A stretch of 22,500 nucleotides of DNA from Actinidia chinensis (GCA_009663005.1 VIGQ01001996.1:90001-112500); one strand, 5' to 3'. Shown: positions 9,125-18,421, counted from the first letter of the stretch. Made by a program: numbers and translations. Notes: generated from the letters alone by a model not told the origin.

Positions 9125-10147
9125 TCTACAGTAGAAAAAATACCCAAATTTCTGGCCATACTTACCAGCAGGGTCCTATGAAAAATTGGCACTAAGCCAT
9201 GTTGATCAGTCAGAAACATTGTGGATTAAGCAATTTTCTATTTTTTTTTTTAGTTTGGTTGTGTGGACGGTGGTTAGAAAGAACAGTGATTCACATAGTT
9301 ATATTCTATGGCATTAGTGTTTTTTAGAAAGTGTTTGGTTATTAAAGTCAAATTTTTTTGCCAAGTTTGACCCTTTCGGTTTTTTTTAGTTGGGCAGATA
9401 ATTTTTTAGCTTGGTATTTATGGTCATTCGACATTAGATTTTTTAGTTAATTTATAGCCATATTTTTTTCATTAAAATTCAAATTTTACCTCCACTTTCG
9501 TCCTTCAAGTTTAATTGTAAAAATATAAACTCCAAACTTTGAAATGAAAATCGGGATAGTAATGTGAATTCTATGTCATATCGTTAAAACATATGACGAA
9601 AAGAAAATAATCATGGTCACCACATGACCACCATTGGAGTTTTCGAAAATAGAATAAACATAAGATCTTTTATTTTTAGTGAAGTGTTTCACCGTTGTTT
9701 AATTAAAATCTAACACTATTTCGGTTTCTCTGACGAAAATAGTCAAAAATAAAAAAAATATATAATTTTCATAAAAGTTCACTAAAGATGAAAAAAATTA
9801 GTTTTTATACCAAAGAAGTTCTAAGAACTATTTTTAATTTTTATATAGTCTTGTGCGTGACACATTGCTCTATCCGTTCACAGAGTCAAATGGATATGGA
9901 CAGAGGATCCACATGCAATTGCTCAGAAAATTCAAGGTTACGTCTTCCTAAAAAAAACTGAGTATTTATTTATCCATTTACACACAAAAAAAAAAAGAGT
10001 TAATTTCCCCCCCTTCTCTTTCATATTTTAGTCAATATAAAAAAAATGAGTTTTTAGTCAACGCCAAACGGTTTGCCTAACCTTATCCTTCCAAAGTAGG
10101 AGGACATAAATGGATGAAGAGGAAAAATACCTGCACGAAATGGAAAC
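9125..10147. other. AT-rich non-coding part of repeat copy 2, up to the LTR insertion
   Basis: Aligned with 2861-3823 of copy 1. No gene seen. The last five bases, GAAAC, are the left target duplication of the solo LTR, one base off from the intact ATAAC on the right. Confidence 0.6.
10143..10147. repeat. Left target-site duplication of the solo LTR
   Basis: GAAAC corresponds to ATAAC with one base lost ('ggataac' in copy 1 reads 'ggaaac' here). The right-hand duplication is ATAAC at 12000-12004. Confidence 0.65.
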
Positions 10148-10181
10148 TGTAAGGTTTCAAATTTATTTTATTTAATTTTAA

Positions 10182-10199
10182 AATATATATATATATATC
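10182..10199. repeat. AT dinucleotide microsatellite
   Basis: A short perfect AT run near the left end of the solo LTR. Confidence 0.6.
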
Positions 10200-10554
10200 T
10201 ATTATTTTAGACTTGCGGTATGTTGTTTATATTTGTATGTATTAGTTAAATGGTCGAACGATTTATAAACTTGTGTGGGATTATGGGATTAAATTTTAAG
10301 AAGATAATTTAATTGAGATGATATAATGTAATTAAAAGTTGGAGGGGCTGAAGTGAATGTTTGTTAAAAAAATTTGATTTCAGTAGTGCGCCGAAGAGGC
10401 GCCGAACGAAAAAGAAAAAAGAAAAAGAAAAAGAGAAAAAAGACAAAAGAAGAAAAAGAAAAAAGAAATTAATAAAAATAATTAAATAATAAAATACTAA
10501 TTTAATAAAATAATAAAAATAATAATATTTATATATATAACAATACTTTTAAAT

Positions 10555-10562
10555 TATAAATA
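10555..10562 (+). promoter_or_regulatory. TATA box of the solo LTR
   Basis: TATAAATA followed by AGGGGAGGAGG and a GA-rich leader, about 400 bp into the LTR. This is the likely U3/R promoter and suggests plus-strand orientation of the original element, consistent with the order of TG start and CA end. Confidence 0.5.
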
Positions 10563-11280
10563 GGGGAGGAGGAGGAAGTTGGATGGACAGGAAGAGAGAA
10601 AGAAAGAGAAGAGGAGAGAGAGGAAAGAAAGAGAGAAAGAAATGAGGGAAATGGGAATGATTATGGTGTGATGAAGTTTTTGATTATGAAAGATAGGGGG
10701 GGGCAGATCAACGGTGCGATGACGTGGATTAATGCCAAAATTTTAGTATGGACGATCATGAAAGCCGGATCTTCATATCGACGGTGTAAAAATTCTATTT
10801 AAGGTAAGGGGGTTAGTTGTTGAGTTTACTTTGGGTTTGTTGGTAATAGCTTATATTAAAGTATATTAAAATATTATTTTGTTGGGATTAAACGGTGTGA
10901 AATGGAAAAATTTAGTTTGCTGAGATAAATTATTTTTATGCGAAAAATTAAGAGATAGAAATGTTGGAAATTTTTATCAAAATTATTTTGCTTATATCAG
11001 ATTATTGTCAAATAATGCTCATAAATGCTTTAAAAAATATTTGACAGTAATTACATTGAAATTGTCTCTTTAATGAATTATTGTTGGGTTACATGAATTG
11101 ATTTTGATAAAGTGATTCTTATGTATAATGTTAAAGTAATTATTAAATATAAAAGGTTAAAAAATAATGAACTGGCTTTAGAATGAATTTGAATTGGGAG
11201 AATGAAGAATTGTTATAGGGAATGACACACTAAAAATATACCGGAATTAGATGCTTAGAATAAACCAAAAGAAAATCTAG

Positions 11281-11497
11281 ATGGCAATAATACGGAGGAA
11301 TGTCATAGCTCCCGGTGAAGTCGGGAAGTTGACCCAAAATAAAGTCCTAATGGCAACGATACGGAGGAATGTCATAGCCCCACGGTTGAAAAGCCGGGAG
11401 GAAGTTACAAAATAAAAAAAAAGTCCTAGATGGCAACGATAAGGAGGGGGAATATCATAGCCACGGTGATGATTGAAGCTCCGGAAAAGTTGATGTG
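11281..11497. repeat. Three-unit tandem repeat inside the solo LTR
   Basis: Units start at 11281, 11350 and 11430 (spacing 69 and 80). Each reads ATGGCAA(C/T)(G/A)ATA(C/A)GGAGG, then AT(A/G)TCATAGC, then a CCGG-type inverted pair around 'tgaag', then 'aaaagtcctaga' leading into the next unit. Each unit can form a small hairpin (for instance CCCGGT...CGGG in unit 1 and CGGTT...AGCCGGG in unit 2). Confidence 0.75.
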
Positions 11498-11999
11498 TTT
11501 CTTCCCGTGGCTTAGTGGCATAATAAGATTGTTAGGTATTGGTCTAAATGTGTTATTCTAAATGATGGAGTATGCCTTGTGAGAAAAGATGAATTTGAAA
11601 ACTTGTTTTTTTGAATTTGAGAAATCAAGATGAAATCAAAGTATATTTTGATATAAATGGAAAAGCATACTTTAGGTATCATTTTTTGATTAGTCTATTA
11701 TGTATCATGGTTTTGGCTTGAAGCAATTCAAGTCCATTGTTAAATCTTTTCAACGGTAACCACCTGTTTACTATAAAATTAATTTTCAGACCGAGAGTTA
11801 TCCTGAGTCTTGAGCATGTGGATGCCAGTCAGTTAAGTTATGCTGTTTAATTGTAAAACATAGTAAAATGTTAATTAGGTGTTGTAATATTCCCGCAACT
11901 TGATGTAAAATGACAATTGTTGTCCTTTATTTTGTTATGACTTTTCCTCATGGGAGTTATTTGCTACGTGGCAGAGTCTGTGATTTGCGGGGCGTGACA

Positions 12000-12004
12000 A
12001 TAAC
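12000..12004. repeat. Right target-site duplication of the solo LTR
   Basis: ATAAC directly after the terminal CA, identical to the empty site at 3819-3823. Confidence 0.75.
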
Positions 12005-13596
12005 ACAGGAATAAGTCAAAGTGTGGTGCTATCCTATGCTTGCTGTGTTTGAATCTCTATGAATGTGCGGAGGGAAGAAAAAAATAGAAGGAAAGGGGAA
12101 AACAGACAAGTAATGAAAATCTTCCCTTTTTATATTTTCTTTGTTTGTTAGGAAACTGCAAAGAAATAAATATATTTTTTTCTACAATTAAGAAACTAGT
12201 TAATTGAATTGTTATATTTATTTATTATTTGTCTCCACCAAATCTCTTATTAAAACACCAAAATAGTGTAGTATGTACAATTCCTTTTTGCACCTGGAAT
12301 CAGTTCAACATAAGTTAGTCAAGGCCGGTGAATGAAATAAGAAGCATCGAGTTTTTGAGCTCTGAATTTGATATTTTTAAAAACTTGTTACGATTAATTG
12401 TTGCATAAAATAGCTTGATTCAAATATTTTTAAACTCGTAAGTTTTCAAATTTAAATTGAACATTTAGTACTTACTCGGGTAGAAAGTTTATAAAGTTTA
12501 AAAAAATTTTAGTTAATCGAGCTGATCGTGTCAACTAATTAAAACTCTTTGGAGATAGTTTTGCTTTATATACAAACCAAGCTTAAATCTTTTTTAAAAC
12601 TCGTTTTAAAATTTTTAAATTAAATTATTTTAAACAAGTTTTATTTTGTTCCAACTCGTTTATCAACTGTATATATAGCTACTTAAATGCGAGGTTTTTT
12701 GGATCCTTTTTATATCCAAAAAAATATCAAAAAAATGCGAGTTTTTATATTGTGGTGATTCAAATCAATGAATGTGTTTTGGTAGAGGCTGAAAGTATGA
12801 ATGGGAAATAAAGAATCCATTTGAGGGAGGAGAAATTTTTTAAGTTTTTCTTTTCAATTTGGAGCAGGGGGGGAAAAGGAAAAAGTGAGTTTTTAAGTCT
12901 TTACTCATATTTTTCTAGGATTCTGGGGATTAGGAGAATTTTTGCGTTTATTGTTGGGTTTTTAGAAGTAGTTTTGCAGAATAATTTAAAAATTTTATTT
13001 GATGACGATTTTGAAATATTTTTATAATAAGAATGATTTGGAACATACATATTTAGAAAACTATGAAAATTTGTCTTCTTCAATGTTTGAAAGAATGAAT
13101 TCATATATGAATATGATAAAGACTTTATTTTAAACATATTTTTTGTTTGATAAATTATAATATTAAAAACTGTTTATGAAAATTTAATAAAAGGGAGGTG
13201 TGTTATAAAGTTTTCTTCATATATATATATCAGGTAACATAACAGTTGATAATGGTATCGTCAGACTCTGTTTGGAGGGTTTTTTGTCATTTAGATTATG
13301 GATTACTGTATTTTTTTTACTAATTAATTTCATAAATAAAATATTTTACGTTATTGAATTAATTTTTACTCATGGATTAAAATTGTATATGTACTTCATT
13401 TTTTTCATGAGAGAAATAAAAAAATGTAAATAAATTTAATTTATCAAATTTTTGTAAAAAAGTTTAGTAAAAGAATAAAGAATAGAGTGATGAAAAAAAT
13501 ATTTTTTTTTATCAAATAATAAAAATATTCACTAAAAACAAAAAAAATATACAAAAATAAAAGCCGCTAACTTTCAACAAACGCCAAACGGGGCCT
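12005..13596. other. AT-rich non-coding part of repeat copy 2, after the LTR
   Basis: Aligned with 3824-5408 of copy 1 except for 12557-12770, where copy 2 has an AT-rich block with TTTAAAACTCG and GCGAG words instead of the GC-richer block of copy 1. The possible MITE at about 13263-13588 is also present. No gene seen; the short open frames at 12821-13137 on both strands are low-complexity and lie in DNA shared by both copies without a conserved frame. Confidence 0.55.
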
Positions 13597-13975
13597 AAGC
13601 GAGACCTCAATCAAAATGGTATCCCGCAGACTCGCTCGCTAAAGGACCGTTCATCAAAGTTGACGACCAAACACGTTGACTAGATGTAACCACGGGTCAA
13701 TGCACGTGGCACAATCGCCATGCTGCAGACTTGGGCCCGCACGAACTCGGACCTACTTAAAGACCATTAATACGAAACAAACAAAACGGGACTCCAATTT
13801 TCCAGAGCCCTCAGGCACCCCGAGGGAAAGGAATGAAGGAAAACGACGGTTTATGGATTAGTTGCTAATTACAGGACCGGCGCCGTTTAAGTTGAAATTT
13901 TCTAAAGTACAGTGAAATATTGATCTCAAGCAAAGAGCTGTTTTTCAAAACACCCTGAGAAGGGGTGGTGACGAC
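13597..13975. promoter_or_regulatory. Conserved GC-balanced island with G-box/W-box motifs, copy 2
   Basis: Partner of 5409-5760. It has TTGACT in 'acgttgactag' near 13676, a G-box CACGTG at 13703-13708, the palindrome CGGCGCCG, and the hairpin CACCCT-GAGA-AGGGGTG at 13951-13967. The G-box here is the second of two positions: copy 1 keeps CACGTG at the first (CACGGG here) and reads CACGGG at the second. The ancestral unit may therefore have carried two G-boxes about 15 bp apart. Confidence 0.35.
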
Positions 13976-14048
13976 AGTGACATTGTTGTACAAAAGTTTT
14001 GGCAATTATACCATTCTACTCATTCCAGAGAGAAACGGAGAGGAAAGC

Positions 14049-14120
14049 GGGGGGGAGGGGGAAACCCGCGGCAGGAGGGAGGAAAAAAGAAGGAGGGGGG
14101 GAGACGGGCACCTGGGAGGG
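14049..14120 (+). other. G-rich tract with quadruplex potential (copy 2 only)
   Basis: Within 72 bases there are G runs of 7 (14049-14055), 5 (14057-14061), 3, 7-8 (14094-14101), 3, 3 and 3. Four or more runs of at least three G close together fit the G-quadruplex pattern. Copy 1 has no such tract at the matching place (about 5763). It may be an insertion in copy 2 or a loss in copy 1. Confidence 0.5.
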
Positions 14121-14194
14121 AGTGATTAATTGTTTACTTATTATTTTAGTAGTGGGGACCACACTTATTGAAGAAAAGAAAAAAAATAGTGGTT

Positions 14195-14880
14195 CACATA
14201 GAATATATGTTAAGTATTCATATCAGCCTCATTAGATTTTAAGTTAAATTATAATTAAAAGATATCTTTTTATTTTAGTTCGGTCACTTTTTTTTACCAA
14301 TACACTCCATCGTCTTCTCTGTTAAAAACAACTAAAAAGTAATACTAAATGAATAAAATTTATACTTCTTTTTTTACTCAAAATTTGCAGTACCACCTTA
14401 CTTTATGGGTTATTTTTGGGCTAGCCTGACAATTGATAATTTTTAAAAAAAATTAATAATTAATATTAATTTACTAATGTATTGATATGTTAAAATTTAT
14501 TATTTTTTATGTTGTTTTTATGGATACACAAACTACTAAAAATTCAATTATTAATTTCACAAGGATAGTCTCAAAAAAAATCTAAATTTTTTGATTTAGT
14601 GTTTTACAAAAAAAATATGTAGTTAGTTTGGCATTAAATTTTATAAATGGGATAAATTTAAAAAAAAATTGATCCATAATTTTTTTTTATAAAAAAAATA
14701 AGGTGGGTTACAAATTCGAACTTTTCCATCATAAAATTTATTTTATATAAACATTCAACCGTGAAAGTACACAGACAAAAAATAAAATCAATGGGAGATT
14801 GTAGTGCTAAATGAAAAATGAAAAAAATTGTCACTCAGAGATTTGTGTTCAGGGGGTGTGTACAAAATTTTACCATGTTA
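14195..14880. other. Copy-2-specific AT-rich segment
   Basis: Between the shared 'gtgg(g)ga' block (14152) and the shared 'gaaagcttaaatt' (14887) copy 2 has about 690 bp while copy 1 has only about 115 bp (5820-5935) of different AT-rich sequence. No terminal repeats or target duplication are clear, so the change could be insertion in copy 2 or deletion in copy 1. No gene seen. Confidence 0.45.
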
Positions 14881-14919
14881 AAAATAGAAAGCTTAAATTC
14901 AGGAAGAGGTTGATCACAC

Positions 14920-15110
14920 GGGCCCAACGGGCCCCAGGGAGCGCCCCTGTGGCTGCCTCTCAACCATCTATTTTGGGGTTGATTTTAGACTTAAATAATA
15001 ACTAAAAAGCATAATGTATCTAATCAGCCCCAAAAACGGGTAGTTTGCGAAGCAGTCACGGGGGCGCTCTCGTGGTATTACTGGTACGCTGGGGCGGCGC
15101 GCCCTTTGGT
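14920..15110. repeat. Fold-back element, copy 2
   Basis: Partner of 5961-6149. The left arm ('gcgcccctgtggctgcctct', 14941, to 'gattttagac', 14981) mirrors the right arm ('tctaatcagccccaaaa', 15019, to 'gcgaagcagtcacgggggcg', 15047). Outer parts add GGGCCC...GGGCCC on the left and GGCGGCGCGCCC on the right. The open frame at 14811-15005 crosses this element and is not a gene. Confidence 0.65.
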
Positions 15111-15241
15111 GATCAGTACTCTTCAGGAAATTGATCTTGGGCATGACAGTCTTCTGATTACAGGTAACGAGAGTCTACTATTATTTTCTTCCATCTTCAA
15201 TCGATGTATTAATAATAGTCTGGTTCACCCTGATTTTGTAT

Positions 15242-15727
15242 TGGTTTTTGAATCTAGTCCTATATTTTGGTCAGTCTAATTGGCTCATATTACTTAGGAG
15301 TAGAAACTCTCGAGTTAATAAACTTTTAAATTAATTAATCTTGAAGTTATGATATGTTTTCCTACGAGATATGCTAACAATTAAATATCTTATTGAAAGT
15401 TCTAACCACATTTTTCCTGGTCTATAAAATGAGGGTGAAATTTAGACTTGTGTGCGTGATAGATATGTGACAGAAAAGAGATACTACACAGATAGGATGT
15501 GAGATAGAAAATTGAGAGAGAGTTCGAATGGAGAGGGTGATTCTCCTCTCTTATATTATTGTCATCCCATTTGTTTCGATTAGTGGATATGATTGTTCGT
15601 CGTGAATATCGACATTCATGGCCGAACACGTAAATATTTATTTTTGATGGGGGTGGTTGATCTGGATGGTGGAGCGTAATATGAGTTTTTAACCCAATTA
15701 TTTGTGATTCAATTTTTTAGAACAACA
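15242..15727 (+). mobile_element. Copia-type LTR, complete, in copy 2
   Basis: The LTR starts at about 15242 (TGGTTTTTGAATC, a disturbed form of the TGTTGAATC start in copy 1) and ends AGAACAACA at 15727, immediately followed by a tRNA-iMet-type primer-binding site. It contains a TATA box (15423-15429), a probable R region with AG repeats, and the U5 block 'attgttcgtcgtgaatatc' ... 'ggccgaacacgtaaat', which is typical of plant copia elements. About 486 bp. It is a 5' LTR because primer-binding site and gag follow. Confidence 0.82.
15423..15429 (+). promoter_or_regulatory. TATA box of the copy-2 copia LTR
   Basis: TATAAAA in 'ggtctataaaatgagg', about 180 bp after the LTR start, the same place as in copy 1. 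Confidence 0.6.
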
Positions 15728-15742
15728 ATTGATATCAGAAGC
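15728..15742 (+). other. Primer-binding site (tRNA-iMet type)
   Basis: ATTGATATCAGAAGC directly after the LTR end matches the usual ATTGGTATCAGAGC of plant copia elements with one G-to-A change and one extra A. This fixes the LTR as 5' and the element as plus-strand. Confidence 0.8.
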
Positions 15743-16139
15743 GAAATTGGAGTAACTGGATCAATTATGCAAAGAACGGAGCATAACTTTCCAGATCCAA
15801 GTTGCAGAATTATATTTTGAGCAAATTATGGGATTTCTCTATTCGAAGTCGAGTTCGTTGATTATAAAGCGGAGCCAAATGGACGCCCACTACACGTGCT
15901 TCGAAAGTTTGAAGCTACTGTTGATTGAGGCTGAGCTGATGAGACGAAGCTTCTTGAAGAAGGAAAATTCCTCAAAGTTTAAGCCATTCGATCCATCTGA
16001 GCTTCCTTTTTGGCCTTTTGTTTCTAATTGGCGGTAAAATGAGATAGCAGAGAAAACAATTTGTGGTGGTATGATCATGATTTTGCACGGATTACGCCAT
16101 TGAGAAACCCATGAATTCCGGCTATCCTATTGCCAAGAA
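15743..16139 (+). pseudogene. Copia leader and possible start of gag, degraded
   Basis: Between the primer-binding site and the recognisable gag there are about 400 bp with an ATG frame at 15828-16037 (69 codons). Its end (SKFKPFDPS, then PFWPF) sits where copia gag proteins usually have their 'K/RFDG-NF--W' start, but the match is weak and the frame closes. It is most likely the broken leader and gag N-terminus of the same element. Confidence 0.35.
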
Positions 16140-16460
16140 TTTATACGATCTGGTTGGAGAATAAGAGAGTCCAAACCTGTTGTGACGAAGGATGAAGACT
16201 GGAAAAAATTAAAAAACCGAAAAAAACAAGTGGAAGATCAAACAGTAAGTTGACAAGAGGGGTCGGGTATTTCATTAATAGCAAATGAGACAAGTGCTTA
16301 TGAGTTGTGGACCAAGCTAGAGACGGTGTATCAGGAAAAAAGACATCTCGACAACAAAGCCTTATTGATTAGAAAAATTTTGAAACTTCAAAGTGGGACT
16401 TGAGTGGCAGAACAAATGAATGAATTCTAGAATTTGAGTTAATCAGTTGACTAGTGTTTG
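16140..16460 (+). pseudogene. Copia gag fragment (UBN2-type), broken
   Basis: The plus-strand frame from 16173 reads KPVVTKDEDWKKL and, after a stop (16251), ANETSAYELWTKLETVYQ followed by NKALLIRKILKLQSGT. A stop TGA (16401), VAEQMNEF, and another stop TAG (16428) follow. The order 'D-W--L', 'ETSAYELW-KLE--Y', 'NKA-LIRK---L--G-S-AEH-NEF' is the signature of the plant Ty1/copia gag (UBN2 family). An upstream piece (YDLVGE, 16144-16161) is in another frame. With at least two stops and one frameshift it is not functional as read. Protease, integrase, reverse transcriptase and the 3' LTR are all missing: sequence after 16460 is unrelated. Confidence 0.78.
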
Positions 16461-16896
16461 TTAACTACATATACGAGAATGAGAATATGGGCCTTTACTA
16501 CTTTAAGTTCCTGGCCAATGCTAGGTGGGAAGGAGAGAAAACAACAATTGCACAAAAATACGTGGCGCAGGGATACAAGAGCATAGGGAGATACTTTGAG
16601 ATGTGTGTAGAAGTTTGTCCAGAAGAAACAGTGTCCATCTTAGAAGCTCAGAGAAAGAAGACAACAGCGATGGGCCACACAGTAGCCAAATGAGTCTCTT
16701 CATTCTCGATGTGATTAGTGGTGGTGATTCTCCAATTGTAGTGCACAAAGAGATAGAGATGGAGCCACGACAATTCGGTAAAGTGATGTTGTACTTTGCG
16801 GTTTCAACCGGTGTAGTGTGTGGCATCTCTGTGAGAACGTGCGGGTACTTCGATGTGGAGGTGCATAGGATTTTGACTAGTGATGTGAATATGTGA
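16454..16896 (+). other. Two short overlapping open frames, unidentified
   Basis: Plus-strand frames 16454-16693 (79 codons) and 16603-16896 (97 codons) overlap in different frames. Base composition is balanced and coding-like here. The second contains a hydrophobic stretch (KVMLYFAVSTGVVCGIS, about residues 69-85). A minus-strand frame (16521-16826) is equally open, so strand is not settled. They could be parts of one exon with a frameshift, or chance. I recognise no family. Confidence 0.25.
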
Positions 16897-17740
16897 AAAT
16901 TAGTTGGGTAATGGGTAATTTGTGTTTACTGCCAATTTCGGGAAAATAATTGATAGGGGTGTCATTTTGTTTTCCCTCGTTTGATTTGAGTTGTTTTATG
17001 GATGATAATTGATTGGTGCAAATTTTGACGCCAAAAACATTTGAAAATTAAATTGGGGAAGAAAAATTGATGTTTACTGTGATTTTTCTGGGAAAGAATT
17101 GATGTGGGTTTCAATTCATTCGCTTATTCCCGCAGTTGATTTTGAGTTGTGTTATGGATGATAATTGACTTGGATATAATTTTGATGCAAAATACTTGGA
17201 AATAGTTAGGTAATTTCTGCTTACTGAGATTCTGGGAAAGAAGTGATATGGGTTTCATTTTATTACACTATCCTTCAGTTGATGTGAGTTGTTGTGTTGA
17301 TGATAAACGTTTGGGATCTATTTTTGATGCCAAAATACTGGAAAATTAGTTGGGTAATTTATGGGAAAGAATATGATATGGGATTCATTTAGTTCCACAC
17401 TTATCCCTCAGTTGATTTGAGTTGTTTTATGATAGGAATCGATCTGGCGATAATTTTGATGTGAAAGGTTGGAAATTGTGGGTCGGTGTATTGCTGTTTG
17501 TGCAATTTCTGGGAAAGAATTGATATGGTTTCATTAAGTCCACACAACCCTCAGTTGATTTGAGTTGTTTTAGTGATAATAAGCAATTGGCGGCTTGGAC
17601 GTTAATTTTGATGTAAGGATGTTTCTGAATAAGTTGGGTGGTAGGTAATTGCACTGAGGGGTATTGTAATTTTGGGTGGGAAAGAATTTGATATCGATTT
17701 GATTCAGTTCGTGTGTTCTTCAAATTGTTTCTAGCGGAAC
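16894..17740. repeat. Minisatellite, about six units of 129-167 bp
   Basis: Units start at the recurring 'gggaaagaattgatatgg' motif: 16941, 17091, 17235, 17364, 17512 and 17679, giving lengths of 150, 144, 129, 148 and 167 bp and a partial last unit. A partial first unit begins near 16894 ('gaaaattagttgggtaat'). Within each unit the order is: GGAAAGAATTGATATGG, then TTTCATT, then CCCTCAGTTGATTTGAG, then TTGTTTTATGGATGATAAT, then ATTTTGATG, then GGAAAATTAGTTGGGTAAT. Units are divergent in substitutions and indels. The array carries no consistent reading frame and is likely intronic or intergenic. Confidence 0.85.
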
Positions 17741-18420
17741 TGCTTTTGTGATCAAATTCTTGTTAGTTTTTCGCTTTTTAGCTCTGCTTGATTCCTGAGA
17801 AATTTTTGGAAGGAAAAAGAAATAGTTTGTGTGCAGTAGAATAAAATCATTGGTAAGGTGTACAGGTAGATGACGTGCCATATTGATAGACTGGCTATAA
17901 TGTGCTATTTCTTGACGATTTTGCTCTTCGTATGGGATCTATGAATTGTGCTGCCTTGTGCAATTAAACTTCATTCATTTCTGATCCTTCCCCTTATAAA
18001 TCATCCCCAAAAAACAATTAGGCGGTGGTATGAACCTAAAAGTGAACAACTTGGATTTTGGGCAGTTTGGATGGTTAGTTGTGGGCTCTATGCTGGATAG
18101 GAGTCATTTTGGTTCAATTGACGGGGCCCGGGCCCTATAATGTCGTTATTGCTCAGTATGTCAAAAAACAAATATGCCCACTCTAATTGGTAAAAAGTCT
18201 GGCTTTGCAAAGTTTTCAACATTTATATTGTAGATCTATGAAGAGTAGATAAACCACATTTGACAGTTGTTGCTGCTTATTCCCACCAATGTGGGGGTGC
18301 TTGAGTGTTGAATTGGTATTAGGAAATATTTTACTCAAAGACGCTGGTTACATCCCAATTTGTTTTCTCCACTCTTTTTTATATGAGATTAGTAAAGCAT
18401 TTGACTTGTTTAACCATTGC
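17741..18420. other. Non-coding stretch, possibly intron
   Basis: Mixed composition with many T-rich runs and no long frame. A short plus-strand frame from ATG at 18030 (about 35 codons) ends at 18140. A perfect 12-bp palindrome GGGCCCGGGCCC lies at 18124-18135. The stretch ends in 'aaccattgcag' (18411-18421), a plausible plant 3' splice site. Confidence 0.4.
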
Positions 18421-18421
18421 A

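Larger units (their letters stand above)
10148..11999 (+). mobile_element. Solo LTR, probably Ty3-type, 1852 bp
   Basis: The insertion starts TGTAAGGTTTC and ends GCGGGGCGTGACA, so it has TG...CA ends with TGT/ACA symmetry, and is flanked by GAAAC (10143-10147, one base off) and ATAAC (12000-12004). Copy 1 of the long repeat has one uninterrupted ATAAC (3819-3823) at this place. There is no primer-binding site, polypurine tract with internal domain, or protein, so this is a solo LTR left by LTR-LTR recombination. Inside are a TATA box (10555-10562), GA-rich tracts (10409-10468, 10590-10655) and a three-unit tandem repeat (11281-11497). Endings of the GGGGCGTGACA kind are common in plant Ty3/gypsy LTRs; the exact lineage is an inference. 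Confidence 0.85.
7179..15631 (+). repeat. Long direct repeat, copy 2 (about 6.6 kb plus a 1.85-kb insertion)
   Basis: This is the second copy of the unit at 738-6660, in the same orientation. Taking away the solo LTR with one target duplication (about 1857 bp) and the private segment near 14200-14880 leaves about 5.9-6.0 kb, the length of copy 1. Similarity ends at 'ggccgaacacgta' (15620-15632), inside the copia LTR. Copy 2, unlike copy 1, continues to the true LTR end and a primer-binding site. Neither copy holds a convincing gene. Confidence 0.88.

Noticed and set aside
8866..9219. 117-codon minus-strand frame, the longest in the window
   Set aside because: It lies in the repeat unit and is not open in copy 1; its composition and the Z-DNA-like tract inside it argue against a gene.
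10409..10655. GA-rich runs as a polypurine tract of an internal LTR element
   Set aside because: They lie well inside the solo LTR around its TATA box, not next to an LTR start; they look like leader simple repeats.
13676..13861. 61-codon plus-strand frame in the GC-balanced island
   Set aside because: The matching part of copy 1 does not keep the frame, so conservation there is not of a protein.
13999..14235. 78-codon plus-strand frame rich in glycine and lysine
   Set aside because: Low-complexity product of the G-rich tract, absent from copy 1.
15402..15629. 75-codon minus-strand frame
   Set aside because: Antisense to the copia LTR; no known protein there.
738..15631. Read-through artefact with missed adapter as cause of the two copies
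   Set aside because: Such artefacts give inverted copies; these are direct and differ by a solo LTR insertion and other large segments.
738..15631. The 6-kb unit as a Helitron
   Set aside because: I found no TC start paired with a CTRR end and short hairpin at the boundaries, though the left boundary is not exact.
17427..17723. 98-codon minus-strand frame
   Set aside because: It spans two minisatellite units of different length, so no repeated protein unit results.
16894..17740. CRISPR-like array
   Set aside because: Repeats are long, divergent and contiguous without unique spacers of even length, and the DNA is of plant type.
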